DNA of 64,000 nucleotides from Amphiura filiformis (taxonomy: Eukaryota > Echinodermata > Ophiuroidea > Amphilepidida > Amphiuridae), in contig NC_092628.1 of assembly GCF_039555335.1 (NCBI RefSeq), positions 38,524,965 through 38,588,964 on the forward strand, given 5' to 3'. The notes below the pieces were generated by a model, which ran no database searches, was not told the origin of the DNA, and saw only the letters and a list, made by a program, of their open reading frames with translations. The translations under genes were made by a program, and so were the position numbers. How positions within the stretch are numbered: position 1 is the first letter of the stretch; each line of letters starts with the position of its first letter. Positions 1 through 9,600 of the stretch are shown piece by piece.

Positions 1-181
1 CGATATTGGCGCTATTAGCGTGGAAAAACCAGAAAATTGCAAATACCGCGCAATTTGCAATTTTGCTAGTGAGCAGCGCTAACGCGCTAAAAAACCATCA
101 TCGCACCTTTATCGGTTTTGATCTAACGAAGGTTCTTTAATAGGGCATGGTACACTAATTGAATAAATTAAGCTATCACAT

Positions 182-193
182 GGCCGGTTAGCT
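182..193 (+). pseudogene. Truncated tRNA-Ile 5' fragment (deletion scar)
   Basis: The first 12 bases of the tRNA-Ile gene (GGCCGGTTAGCT) are present, then the sequence switches directly to the flank of the neighbouring tRNA-Asp. The upstream 60 bases match those before the intact tRNA-Ile at 605. This is therefore a copy of the same repeat unit that lost about 375 bp, including the rest of the tRNA-Ile. The junction carries a short CT microhomology. Confidence 0.8.
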
Positions 194-226
194 TACGTGA
201 CAAATAGGATAAAAATACGTAATCGC

Positions 227-298
227 CTCCCCGACGGGGAATTGAACCCTGGTCTCCCGCGTGACAGGCGGGGATACTCACCACTATACTATCGAGGA
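227..298 (-). tRNA. tRNA-Asp (GUC)
   Basis: Read on the minus strand this gives a 72-nt cloverleaf starting TCCTCGATAGTATAGTGG. The anticodon loop is CTGTCAC (anticodon GTC) and the T-loop is GGTTCAATTCC. The seven acceptor pairs form with one G-T pair, followed by a G discriminator. A run of five T lies a few bases beyond the 3' end and is a plausible pol III terminator. It matches the animal nuclear tRNA-Asp closely. Confidence 0.93.
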
Positions 299-604
299 TT
301 GACGTGATGAAACTTTCCTACAAAACTAGTGATATAACTAGTATTGTAATAGACAAGTTAATCTTTTTAGCTCCTTTGATTTTTGTTGTATTTTCTCTTT
401 TGCTGACAAAAGACAAAATGCTGATTTTCTGTATAAATTGTGACCCTTCATGTACATTTTGTTAACAGGTTAACCTTTTTAAGTGCAGTTTTAAAATCTG
501 ATTACATCCTTTCATCATTTTTCTTGGGAAAAGGGGGGGGGTGATCTAACGAAGGTTCTTTTATAGGGCATGGTACACTAATTGCATAAATTAAGCTATC
601 ACAT

Positions 605-678
605 GGCCGGTTAGCTCAGTTGGTTAGAGCGTCGTGCTAATAACGCGAATGTCGTGGGTTCGAGCCCCATACTGGCCA
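605..678 (+). tRNA. tRNA-Ile (AAU)
   Basis: A 74-nt cloverleaf beginning GGCCGGTTAGCTCAGTTGG, with anticodon loop CTAATAA (anticodon AAT) and B box GGTTCGAGCCC, ending ACTGGCCA. It closely resembles the animal tRNA-Ile(AAU). TTTT follows within 20 bases. It sits about 350 bp from the oppositely oriented tRNA-Asp at 1025-1096, forming a repeated two-gene unit. Confidence 0.93.
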
Positions 679-1024
679 GATGGTAAATTAAGATTTTGTG
701 TATTTTTATTTTTCATTTCTTCTTGTCTTTTTCTGTTTGTTTATATGTGTCAATGAATTCCAAGCGTTATTAACGCTTTAAATATTACCACATCATTTCC
801 ATATAACACCCATTAGCGTGAAATGTATCAATAAAGTCTTTAGCACGTCATTTAAAAATTTGTTAAAACTGAAAATGTTCTTGGTTTGAAGCTATTTTAA
901 AACATAAAAATATAAATGCACAAATGTTTGAAGAAAAAAGACAGTGTGTTTCATATTATGCACAAAGGGGTTATTATTATGTAATTGTTCTTACGTGACA
1001 AATAGGATAAAAATAAGTCATCGC

Positions 1025-1096
1025 CTCCCCGACGGGGAATTGAATCCCGGTCTCCCGCGTGACAGGCGGGGATACTCACCACTATACTATCGAGGA
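1025..1096 (-). tRNA. tRNA-Asp (GUC), second copy
   Basis: Nearly identical to the copy at 227-298, with differences around the T-stem (CCGGG in place of CCAGG on the sense strand). Anticodon GTC and the acceptor stem are intact. The 30 bases 3' of the gene, including the T5 run, are shared with the first copy, showing duplication of a larger unit. Confidence 0.93.
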
Positions 1097-1199
1097 TTGA
1101 CTTAGTACATAATTCCTATAAAACGGGTGATATAACGAAATATTGTAGGCCTACTGGTATTGTAGTATAAATTCTGTCTCTGGAGTTAAGGCCAAAAAT

Positions 1200-2100
1200 A
1201 TCTTCAATGGTTTATTGTTTTTAATAATTTTTTTTTTTTAAACCCACAATATCCTCTTAGCTGCGATTATTCCTTGAAATATATCTAAAACTTAAAAATA
1301 TAGGCCTATTATGTTGGACCTTCTTTATAGGTCAATTGAAAAACATACAAATTAACCTTGTTTAGGAGACGAAAAAAGAAAACCCTGTTCTACGGGCCCG
1401 ACCGACCCAGATTTTGAACAAATTGGGAAAAAACATTTCCTGTACAATGAATGCCGACCCAAATTTCGGAAATTTCAGGAACAATTTTTTTTTGTATTTT
1501 CCCAAATTGCAAATTATTTATAGATTTTTGTGATCTTTTGGGTCATTTAAAAAAAAAAATTGTCCTTATAAAACTGTGATCTGAAAAGAAAATAGCTAAT
1601 ATTTACACTATGATACCATTTCGAAAGTTTATAGGCCTAATAACAATAATGTCAAACTCACTTGTCTTATTATTAAACGACCAATAGATAATAAATGACG
1701 ACTATCATGTAAGACTTGAGTTCCGCAGTCTACTTGTCTTTGGGGTCTTTGCGTTAATCCGGGGCGTTAATATTAAAATGTCCCAAATGCGTTAATAAAT
1801 TTGTTCCTTTTCCAAGAAAAATCGAAAGGACCTAGGGCTATTACAATATATGTTGACCTCTATAAAACTTTATGGACGCTTAAACCATAGACAAGCTCCA
1901 GATAAATACTTGTTTTGCATTTACTATCTTAAATTATCTTTTTCTGAAATACGTTACAGATAAATAAGTCGATTTACCCTTCGCTCGTGGCTACGATATG
2001 GACATTGCACAATGCACTGTGAGCAATGGTGAGATAACACACGTATTGCACAATATGAAGATAAAATTGCTCACTAGTCATGCTAGTATTATTGTTGTTT
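1200..2100. other. Non-coding spacer between tRNA copies
   Basis: AT-rich sequence with homopolymer runs and a short GC-richer patch near 1385-1420. No open frame, RNA gene or clear inverted repeat could be supported here. Confidence 0.5.
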
Positions 2101-2123
2101 ATCATCGCTTGCTCGCTCCACAT

Positions 2124-2197
2124 GGCCGGTTAGCTCAGTTGGTTAGAGCGTCGTGCTAATAACGCGAATGTCATGGGTTCGAGCCCCATACTGGCCA
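2124..2197 (+). tRNA. tRNA-Ile (AAU), second copy
   Basis: Same 74-nt gene as 605-678 with one base change (G to A) at the start of the T-stem, in GTCATGGGTTCGAGCC. This replaces a G-C pair by an A-C mismatch at one stem position, so it may be slightly weakened but otherwise looks whole. The preceding CCACAT partly matches the upstream flank of the first copy. TTTT follows downstream. Confidence 0.9.
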
Positions 2198-2534
2198 GAA
2201 AATATATCTTTTATTGCATTATAAATATTTAATGGAAGAACAGAAAATGGGTCATTTGTGGGGCAAAATTGTATTTATTTTTTGTTGTTGATATTTTTGC
2301 CCATATTTTTTACCTGATTGACAGCCTCACTCCGGGAGCCTTACAGAAAACTCACAGAAAATTTTTTCTCATCGGGTTATATAAAGAGTATATAAGGGTG
2401 CAAAGTCCAGAGGAATATTTTAGAATTGTTTTTAGTAAACACAGTTTTAAATTTGACCCCTGTGTAGGCCTTAAACTCCCGGCCTAAACTTTGACCATGG
2501 ATATTTTGGAATGTCCACTAGGCACCCGAACGAC

Positions 2535-2914
2535 CCGGCAAACACAAAACGTTTTTGACATTATTCGCAACAGGATAGAAAAGGTTGTCAGAAAACGTTT
2601 AAATGTTGGGTTAATATATAGGCCCTAACGGGTATAATTTATAAAGCGTTTTCATAACATTCAACAACATTTTTTGAAAACTTACTGCAAAATATTCTAA
2701 CACAATTAAAGTGTTGACAAAATATTTGACAAAAAAGGTTTCCTAAAAATATTTTCAATAACACTTTAACAACATTTTTTTTAAATGTTATAGTGTGTTT
2801 TCATACAAACGTTTTCATGACCTTTAATAACTCAACATTTAATGTTATTAAAACGTTTTTACCAAACCAAAATATAACCCGTTTAAAATGTTCTAAAAAC
2901 TTTTGTTTGCTGGT
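2535..2914. mobile_element. MITE-like element with CCGGCAAACA ends
   Basis: The ends are inverted: CCGGCAAACACAAAACGTTT on the left and AAAACTTTTGTTTGCTGG on the right. The interior is AT-rich with repeated AACGTTTT/AAAACGTT words. There is no coding capacity. The superfamily cannot be fixed because no clean target duplication is visible. Confidence 0.5.
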
Positions 2915-3128
2915 TAAATACCTCAGACGTCAACATTAAAGCAAAAACTGTTAGTAATACATTTACAGTCTCAAGTTCCACACGACTAATACACACACAA
3001 AATAATTTTGAACACAAGGCACAAGTATAGTATGTTCTTGTTTTTACCAAAAAAAATGCATCAACGAAATTTTACTTACATTACAAAATCTACTATTTTT
3101 ACATGTAGTGTGTATATAAGTTAAGCCT

Positions 3129-3354
3129 AAAAAATGTTTGATTGGCATACCATTAAAAAAATTAGGGTAGGTAGGTCGGGATTTTTTTACTTTTTAAGCT
3201 GCAAAATTTCGTTTGATAAAGGCTTTGGAACAATTTTTCTTCTTTTTTTAATTTTTTATTATTATTATTGTGGATTTTATTTATTAAAAAGAAAAAAGTC
3301 AGGATCGGGTCTACTTTTGGGGTCGGTTGGGTTACGCCAATCAAACATTTTTTT
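3129..3354. mobile_element. Short MITE with AAAAAATGTTTGATTGGC ends
   Basis: Inverted termini AAAAAATGTTTGATTGGC and GCCAATCAAACATTTTTT, followed on the inside by imperfect inverted GTAGGTCGGG/GGTCGGTTGGG stretches. The overlapping open frames on both strands are low-complexity by-products of this repeat. Confidence 0.5.
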
Positions 3355-3639
3355 GGTCTTAGTATTGTTTAATGATTTGACATCATTAATTAGTCCAGGA
3401 GGAAAGGAAGAGGAAAAATGGAAAAGGGAAAAAAGAGATGAAAATGGAGGACAAGGTGGAAAGAGATGAGAAAGGGTTCTTAAGTGTCCTTCTGGGAGAA
3501 CCTTCACACTTTAACCCTCAAAAAGGTTCCCTTTAAAGAGCTATTACAGGTTCTGCAGCCTCTTTAGAGAACCAAAAAAGGTCTTCAAAGTAACCAAAGA
3601 TCATTTCATGGTTCCCAGATGGTTCCTTTTAAGAACCAC

Positions 3640-4690
3640 GAAATTTGACCCCCTCCGTAATGACCTTTGACTTTGGTTGACCTCGATTTTATTTTGAGCA
3701 TTATATTCCCCTCGTATCAAGGATTCCACCTACCAAGTTTGGGCCCGATTGGACAAAGTTGAAATTTTGACCTTTGACCTTGATCTCCGATGACCTTTCA
3801 AACCACTCCATAAACGTGGAATGCCCGATATCTATCTATATCCGAAATATCGGATCGATGCCTCGAAGTGTGGCGAAATGCATTGCCGGACAGACAGACA
3901 CACACAGCTCATTATTTTATTAGTACTAGTTCACCCGTTGCTGTGAGAGTTACTGATAGCCATGCTATTTGACCCCTGATGACCCCTTTTGACTTTTTGA
4001 CATGTTCCCGTCATGCTTTTTACTACTTGTAAGCCCAATTGGGCATACTGATCCCATTTGATCTTCGCCCTCGAGTGACATCGGTTTGATTTTGTTCATG
4101 CTCCCGTGATATTAAAATGTAGCCCTTGGATGACCTTTGACCTCGGTTGACCTTGATTATATTTTTTACGTGTTCCCCTCATATCGAAGATTCCACCCAC
4201 CAAATTCGAGCCTGATCGGACAAAAATTGAAATTTGAACCCTCCGTGATGACCTTTGACCTCGGTTGACCGTGATTTTTTATGCATATCTTCCCTCGTAT
4301 CAAGGATTCCACCCACCAAGATTGAGCCCGATCGGACAAAGTTTGAAATTTGAACCCTCCATAATGACCTTTGACCTCGGTTGACCTAAATTTTATTTCG
4401 GGCATATATTCCTCTCGTATCAAGGATTCCACCCACCAAGTTTGAGCCCGATCGGGCAAAGTTTAAAATTTGACCCCTCCGTAATGACCTTTGACCGGGG
4501 TTGACCTCAATTTTATTTCGGGCATACATTCCCCTCATATCAAGGATTCCACCCACCAAGTTTGAGCCCGATTGGACAAAGTTTGAAATTTTGACCTTTT
4601 GACCTTCAAAACCACCCGGTCAAAATGCTTTTCCCGATACATATCCAGCGCGGCGAAACGCATAGCCGGACAGACAGACAGACACACTTC
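3640..4690. repeat. Imperfect ~118-bp tandem repeat rich in TGACCTTTGACC
   Basis: At least four adjacent units start near 4131, 4249, 4365 and 4485, with diverged units upstream near 3660 and 3768. Each unit holds TGACCTTTGACCTCGGTTGA, then CAAGGATTCCACCCACCAAG, then GAGCCCGATCGGACAAAG. The block ends in a CGGACAGACAGACACAC-like stretch that also appears near 3890. On the minus strand the core reads AGGTCAAAGGTCA, a direct repeat of the nuclear-receptor half-site with one-base spacing. The family is not assigned. Confidence 0.75.
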
Positions 4691-4807
4691 GCTGGTTATT
4701 TTAGTATAGTAGATATATGTTCGGAGGCAACTTTTGATTTTTTTTTTAATGTCTTTAAAATGTTGCATAACTTTTTTTTTAATTACCCAACGTTTTCTGC
4801 ACCTGAC

Positions 4808-4977
4808 CAGTGGTGGCATCAGGGGGGAAATTCCCCAGTCAGAACTCTAATTGCCCCCCCCCAGTAAAAACTCAAAATTACACAATTTTCCACTTTTTGC
4901 AGCAATTTTGGGCCAATTTTGTTGATCCCCCTGAAATTAATTTTGCCCCCCAAAAAAAAATTCTGGCGCCGTCACTG
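4808..4977. mobile_element. hAT-type MITE (CAGTGGTGGC ends)
   Basis: It begins CAGTGGTGGCATC and ends GGCGCCGTCACTG, with C-rich and G-rich interior runs. It is flanked by CACCTGAC (4800-4807) and CACTTGAC (4978-4985), an 8-bp target duplication with one mismatch. An 8-bp duplication and CAGTG ends are typical of hAT transposons. It has no transposase. Confidence 0.75.
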
Positions 4978-5464
4978 CACTTGACAACCTTTGTGCACCC
5001 ATTTGAAAATGTTATGAAAACAGATTGTTTGCTGTGAATAATTAGAAAAGTCACATGTTCAATATTTTTCGGCTTTAAATACTTTTATTGTGTGGAGAAG
5101 GCTCAACTCTAGGGTGAATTTTTTGTGGGGGTGTGTGTGGGGGTGTGTTCACTCAAATTTCAATGCGTTTTGGTAAAAAGATCCAAAAATTAGTGTCTAT
5201 TTCAACAACAAAAAATATAATAATATAAAATATAAAACTTAATGCAGTAAAAACATGTATTTTTGTGATTTTCTAAAAAAATAAGCATTTATTTATTAAT
5301 CTGATGCCAAAAGAAACCAGGTTTTTTTATGGAAACCCTGGTTTCTTGATTGACAAATTGTGACCTGCTTTTCGGATCAAGAAATCAGGATTTTTTTATC
5401 AAGACACCAAGCTCTTCACCGAGTAAACCAGGCTTCTCTTTTATTGCTCAAAATATATGCCATA

Positions 5465-5700
5465 TGACATTATAGCTCAATCGATAAGGCGTTCAACTAT
5501 GGTGCGAAAGGTTGCGGGTTCTAACCCTGGCGTTGCCTTGTACGATCTTGTGGAAAAATTGAGTTAGCTTGAAATTCCCCTGGACAAGGATCTTACTGCT
5601 AATTGTCTCGTTGTAACCCGTACGAAACTCAGGGAGCTGATCCTGGTTGCGAAGGTCTAGGTGTTGTACCTGTGCGTAGCGCACTATAAACCACTGCGCT
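5465..5700 (+). mobile_element. tRNA-derived SINE
   Basis: The head contains a pol III A-box-like TAGCTCAATCGATAAGG and, about 35 bases later, a B box GGTTCTAACCC, spaced as in a tRNA. The body (CTGGACAAGGATCTTACTGC onward) and the tail GTGCGTAGCGCACTATAAA resemble animal tRNA-derived SINEs that share their tail with a LINE partner. The minus-strand open frame across it is a by-product. I cannot name the family. Confidence 0.65.
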
Positions 5701-5703
5701 ATG

Positions 5704-5860
5704 TCAGTGGCGTAGCCCGAGTCATCTTATTGGGGGGCACCGACCATGATTGGGGGCACATGGCCATGGGCTGAATGGGGGCACAAACAATTTTTTTGCA
5801 ATTTCCTCTGGGATTTTCTAAATTGACTGGGGGCATATGCCATGGGTGGCCTCTCATTTT
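5704..5860. mobile_element. Fragment related to CAGTGGCGTAGC hAT MITEs
   Basis: The left end CAGTGGCGTAGCCC and the interior TGGGGGCAC repeats resemble the complete hAT MITE at 42261-42396. I find no matching right end, so this is probably a truncated or diverged copy abutting the SINE. Confidence 0.4.
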
Positions 5861-6253
5861 ACCTCATTGTTTCAGCTTTAAATTTTTGGCAACATAAAAA
5901 AATCATACATTTATGGCTTTAAGAATGTGTGTTACTTACATCAGGAAAAATAAAAATGTCAACAACATTTCCCTTATTTCTGCACAGCAGGTTCACATCA
6001 TTTGTGTGTAAAATAAACTGGTTAATTACATTATCAAAAATATCAAAATCATTATCAAAAAATCCATGGAAATCAGAAATTATTATTCCTGTCCAAGATT
6101 AAAAATCACTGTTGTTCTGTATAATTATGATGCTTAAAGAATAAAATGATATGTGATCATAATTGTTAAGTTAGTCATGTTAAATCCATAACAAAAGGAA
6201 CATAATTTTAAAAGATTTAGAAAGGGGAACTTAATATTTAGATAGTTTCACCC

Positions 6254-6259
6254 TTTATT
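6254..6259 (-). promoter_or_regulatory. Candidate METTL23 polyadenylation signal
   Basis: AATAAA on the minus strand, about 250 bp beyond the METTL23 stop codon. It is the first canonical hexamer I noticed in that direction. No transcript evidence is available. Confidence 0.4.
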
Positions 6260-6507
6260 GTAGAGTTCAGATTCATTTGCGCACATATTCAAGACAAGAT
6301 ACAAGGTGCGTAAATGGGCACACACATGATATCTATCCTTTCAATACAGGCCTGGATTCTTATTGATCCAAAAGTCTGGCTTAATTAAACCTTAAGGAAT
6401 CTGCTTCAGTTTGGTCCTATCAGGACTTGAGTCTGTTTCCGCATGAAAAACTGGTTTCACAATCCAACTACTGTTTTAAAACTGCCAACTGAACTGACTT
6501 CTCCCTC

Positions 6508-6673
6508 TCACGTGACAGCCATTTTGTTGGTGATAAGTAGAAACTGAATGGTGTGGTCTCCGGGTAGATTTGATCCCGCCAAATGCGGTTCATCCGCATT
6601 GAACATCCCTAGCGGTATGTGTGTACATTGCAGGTCAAATTTTGTCAGCAGATGCTCGATGCTACGATCCGAG
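6508..6673 (-). CDS. METTL23: METTL23 exon 5 (C-terminal)
   Basis: 166 nt from acceptor GCATCACAG to a TGA stop. It encodes SSDRSIEHLLTKFDLQCTHI, then PLGMFNADEPHLAGSNLPGD, then HTIQFLLITNKMAVT. It aligns with the SADWSLEALLYKWDMKCVHI and LPGRHTVEMLVIS segments of human METTL23, so the C-terminus is complete. Confidence 0.92.
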
Positions 6674-9600
6674 CTGTGATGCAATGAAGGAAAAAAACAG
6701 TTTGATCAAGTTAGTGAAAGCAGTAATGCTTGGAATTTTATTATCAATTGCTGCCTTGTGTCGTATTGTGTGATGATAACATGCATAGTGAATATATTTT
6801 ATTGTGTAAATACCAAGGGGGTACTCAAGTTTGGTTTGGGTAGGGGTGTGCCATTGAGAATCTGAAAATAGACCCTTCAATATACCAATTTTTCAAGAAA
6901 TTTGGACCCATAAATATACCAAAAGTCAAAATTTTTGGCCAAATTTAACACAAATTGTCTTAGTTTTTACAACTTTTCCACCAATTTTTTTTTAATTTCC
7001 CCCAAATTTGGATAAATTTCAAACGTTTGGGCTACAGTGAGGCAAAACTGGGCCTATTTTCTGAAAAAATTGAGAACATTTTGAAGAAAAAAAAGACCCA
7101 TCCATATGCCAAAATTGGCCTAGATAAAGGGGTCATTGATATACCAAAAGCTCAAAAATGCTAGCCATGTTTGTGGCACATCCCCACATCACCGTCATTT
7201 GTACTGAGTACCACCCCCCCCCCCATGTCTAAATATCCAAAGTTTGCACATGTCGGTAGATTACAAAGGGACTTTCACATTTTGTTCTACAGATAATCAA
7301 CTGATTTTGATGTTGATCTGCTTGAATTGTGTTAGGAACCTCATTTTGGGATGAATGAGTTTTGACAACTTAAAGTTGCACAGAGTCTATATATTTTTGG
7401 CTTAAGCATTTTGTGTGAGCCTGGTCCCATCAGGACCCAAGTGTGTCTCTGCAAGGAGCAACAGTTGAAAAAATGTCAATTTAAAAACAAATTAAGCTGA
7501 CTGTCTATGTTTGTAAATCATGGCAGCCATGGAGGCCACAGTGCCTAGACTAAAGGGGGAGATCTAATTAATCATTGGAAAAATATAATCAATTAAATAC
7601 ACCACTGGTAATTTCATTAACTACTTGAATTGTTAGCCTCCGTTATTTTTCTTGTCAGTCAAATGACTCATTTGTTTCTCCTCCAGAGGAAGGTCAATTT
7701 GATTTACCTAGTAAGTAAATATTTTATTTGTTATTTTGCCGGTGTTTATTCACGGCTTGGTATAAACACGTTCACACAGTGAAAAATGTCTTAAATAGCT
7801 TAGTCCAAGGCTTGGCATAATCATGTTCACACAGTGAAAAAGTCTTAAATAGCTTAGTTCTAGGCTTGGCATAATCACGTTCACACAGTGAAAAAGTCTT
7901 AAATAGCTTAGTCCTAGGCTTGGCATAATCTCGTTCACACAGTGAAAAAGTCTTAAATAGCTTAGTCCTAGGCTTGGCATAATCACGTTCACACAGTGAA
8001 AAAGTCTTAAATAGCTTAGTCCTAGGCTTGGCATAATCACGTTCACACAGTGAAAAAGTCTTAAATAGCTTAGTCCTAGGCTAAGTTTGGTAACAAGTCT
8101 AACAAAGGGACTCAGTTTTAGTTTAGGTAGGGATGTGTGGCAAGTTTCTGAAAACTTACCCCCGAAAATATGTGACGAAAAGAAACCTGAAAATGATCTG
8201 AATTGAAGTGAACTATGAAATGATTTCTACACAAAATGAAGCTAAATTTGTCAAATTTGTTTGGATAAAGTCACAAATTGTAAACACTACCATCATCATC
8301 ATCCTTCAGCTGCAGAGCAAGCGACCACAAGATTTCTTCATGTACAGCGATCTTTGGTAAATGCAGCTACCTGTTCTGCTTGAATGCCATGATCATACCC
8401 TGGCACACATTGAATATAGGTTAAATAGTTCATGGATGTCTCTTTTGCCATGAGAACTTGAAATTGTAGAAAACTCTACATATCAATGTAGAGTTTTCTA
8501 CAATTTCAAGTACAACAGCTGCTCAGTGCCAGAAGTGGGTAAGTGCAATAGTTGCCATGTGTAGCTACCATGTGTAGATGAGTACAATATACTCTGTGTA
8601 AATTGTCAAATGTTCAGAGGGCAGCTATTGCACTTACCCACTTCTGGCAATGAGCAGTTGATAATTGCTTAACCTGAGAGCATGACAATGCTACTCTTGT
8701 CAGCATTGGTCTCAACTAGCCAACTGCCTGCTTATCATTTTAAATGGGAAATTTGCTCCTGGGACAGGCAAAATGAATGCCTTTGACAGATGCTTAATCT
8801 TTGTTGTTGAGAAAATCAATTTAACTTTGAAATAGATTTATAAAACAAGTCAACAGTAGCACTCTTTGAACCCACAAGTGGATGGAGAAGTCTAGCAAGT
8901 CTATGACACTGCTTCTCCACTGTACAGTTACCTTCCCCCCCCCCCGTCCACTTTCTCATTCTTACCTTCGTTCTTGGTAGGTAACCCAACACTGAGCATG
9001 TTTGTTCTTGTTCAATAGATAACAGAATGTAGCTAACACATCTTCAAAATCTGTCAAGAAAATAATAAAGTTTCAGAAATGAACTTGAATTTTAGGCCCA
9101 TTCAGTGATTTGCTCATCCAGACAATCATAAAAATCATCAAAATTCAAATAATATAGCCTAATTGTCCACTGAATTAAGCTTAGCAAAGCTGAAAACCTC
9201 TGCATATGGATGAATACTTGGATGTGAAATCTGATGCTCCAAACTGCTTAGCCTGTAAGAATCATTGTGTGCCTTCTGATACTCTATGTTGATGTGTGAG
9301 TCTGATAGTCAGTTACATCTTACAAAGTGTCACTTAATGTGGACCAGTGTAACATCATATTATACATTTGAGTTTGGGCCCATGACAATTGATGAGTGCC
9401 TGTAGATTTTGGCTTATATTAAACACTGATATTATCTCTTATTTTTTTAAAATATATTTCAAATCAAAATGTCCAATTTTGGCCTGAATGGGTCAGAGCA
9501 CAATACTACTCACAATCTTTCTAACTACGGTACTATAGAAAAATTATATAATTTGTGTACATCGTGGAACATTCAACTACGCTTGTTACTCCGCGACTAG

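Larger units (their letters stand above)
119..1150. repeat. Tandem tRNA-Ile/tRNA-Asp repeat units
   Basis: The segment from about 541 to 1150 (leader, tRNA-Ile, spacer, minus-strand tRNA-Asp, short trailer) is matched by 119-345, where most of the tRNA-Ile and spacer is missing. Flanks outside the tRNAs also match, so the unit duplicated as DNA rather than by retroposition. A further tRNA-Ile at 2124 has only a short shared flank. Confidence 0.8.

Noticed and set aside
5465-5540. Functional tRNA gene
   Set aside because: A and B boxes are present, but the stems do not pair and the sequence continues into a SINE body and tail.
7750-8046. 98-codon minus-strand frame with an 18-residue repeat
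   Set aside because: A by-product of the 54-bp minisatellite in METTL23 intron 4, with no start context or family match.
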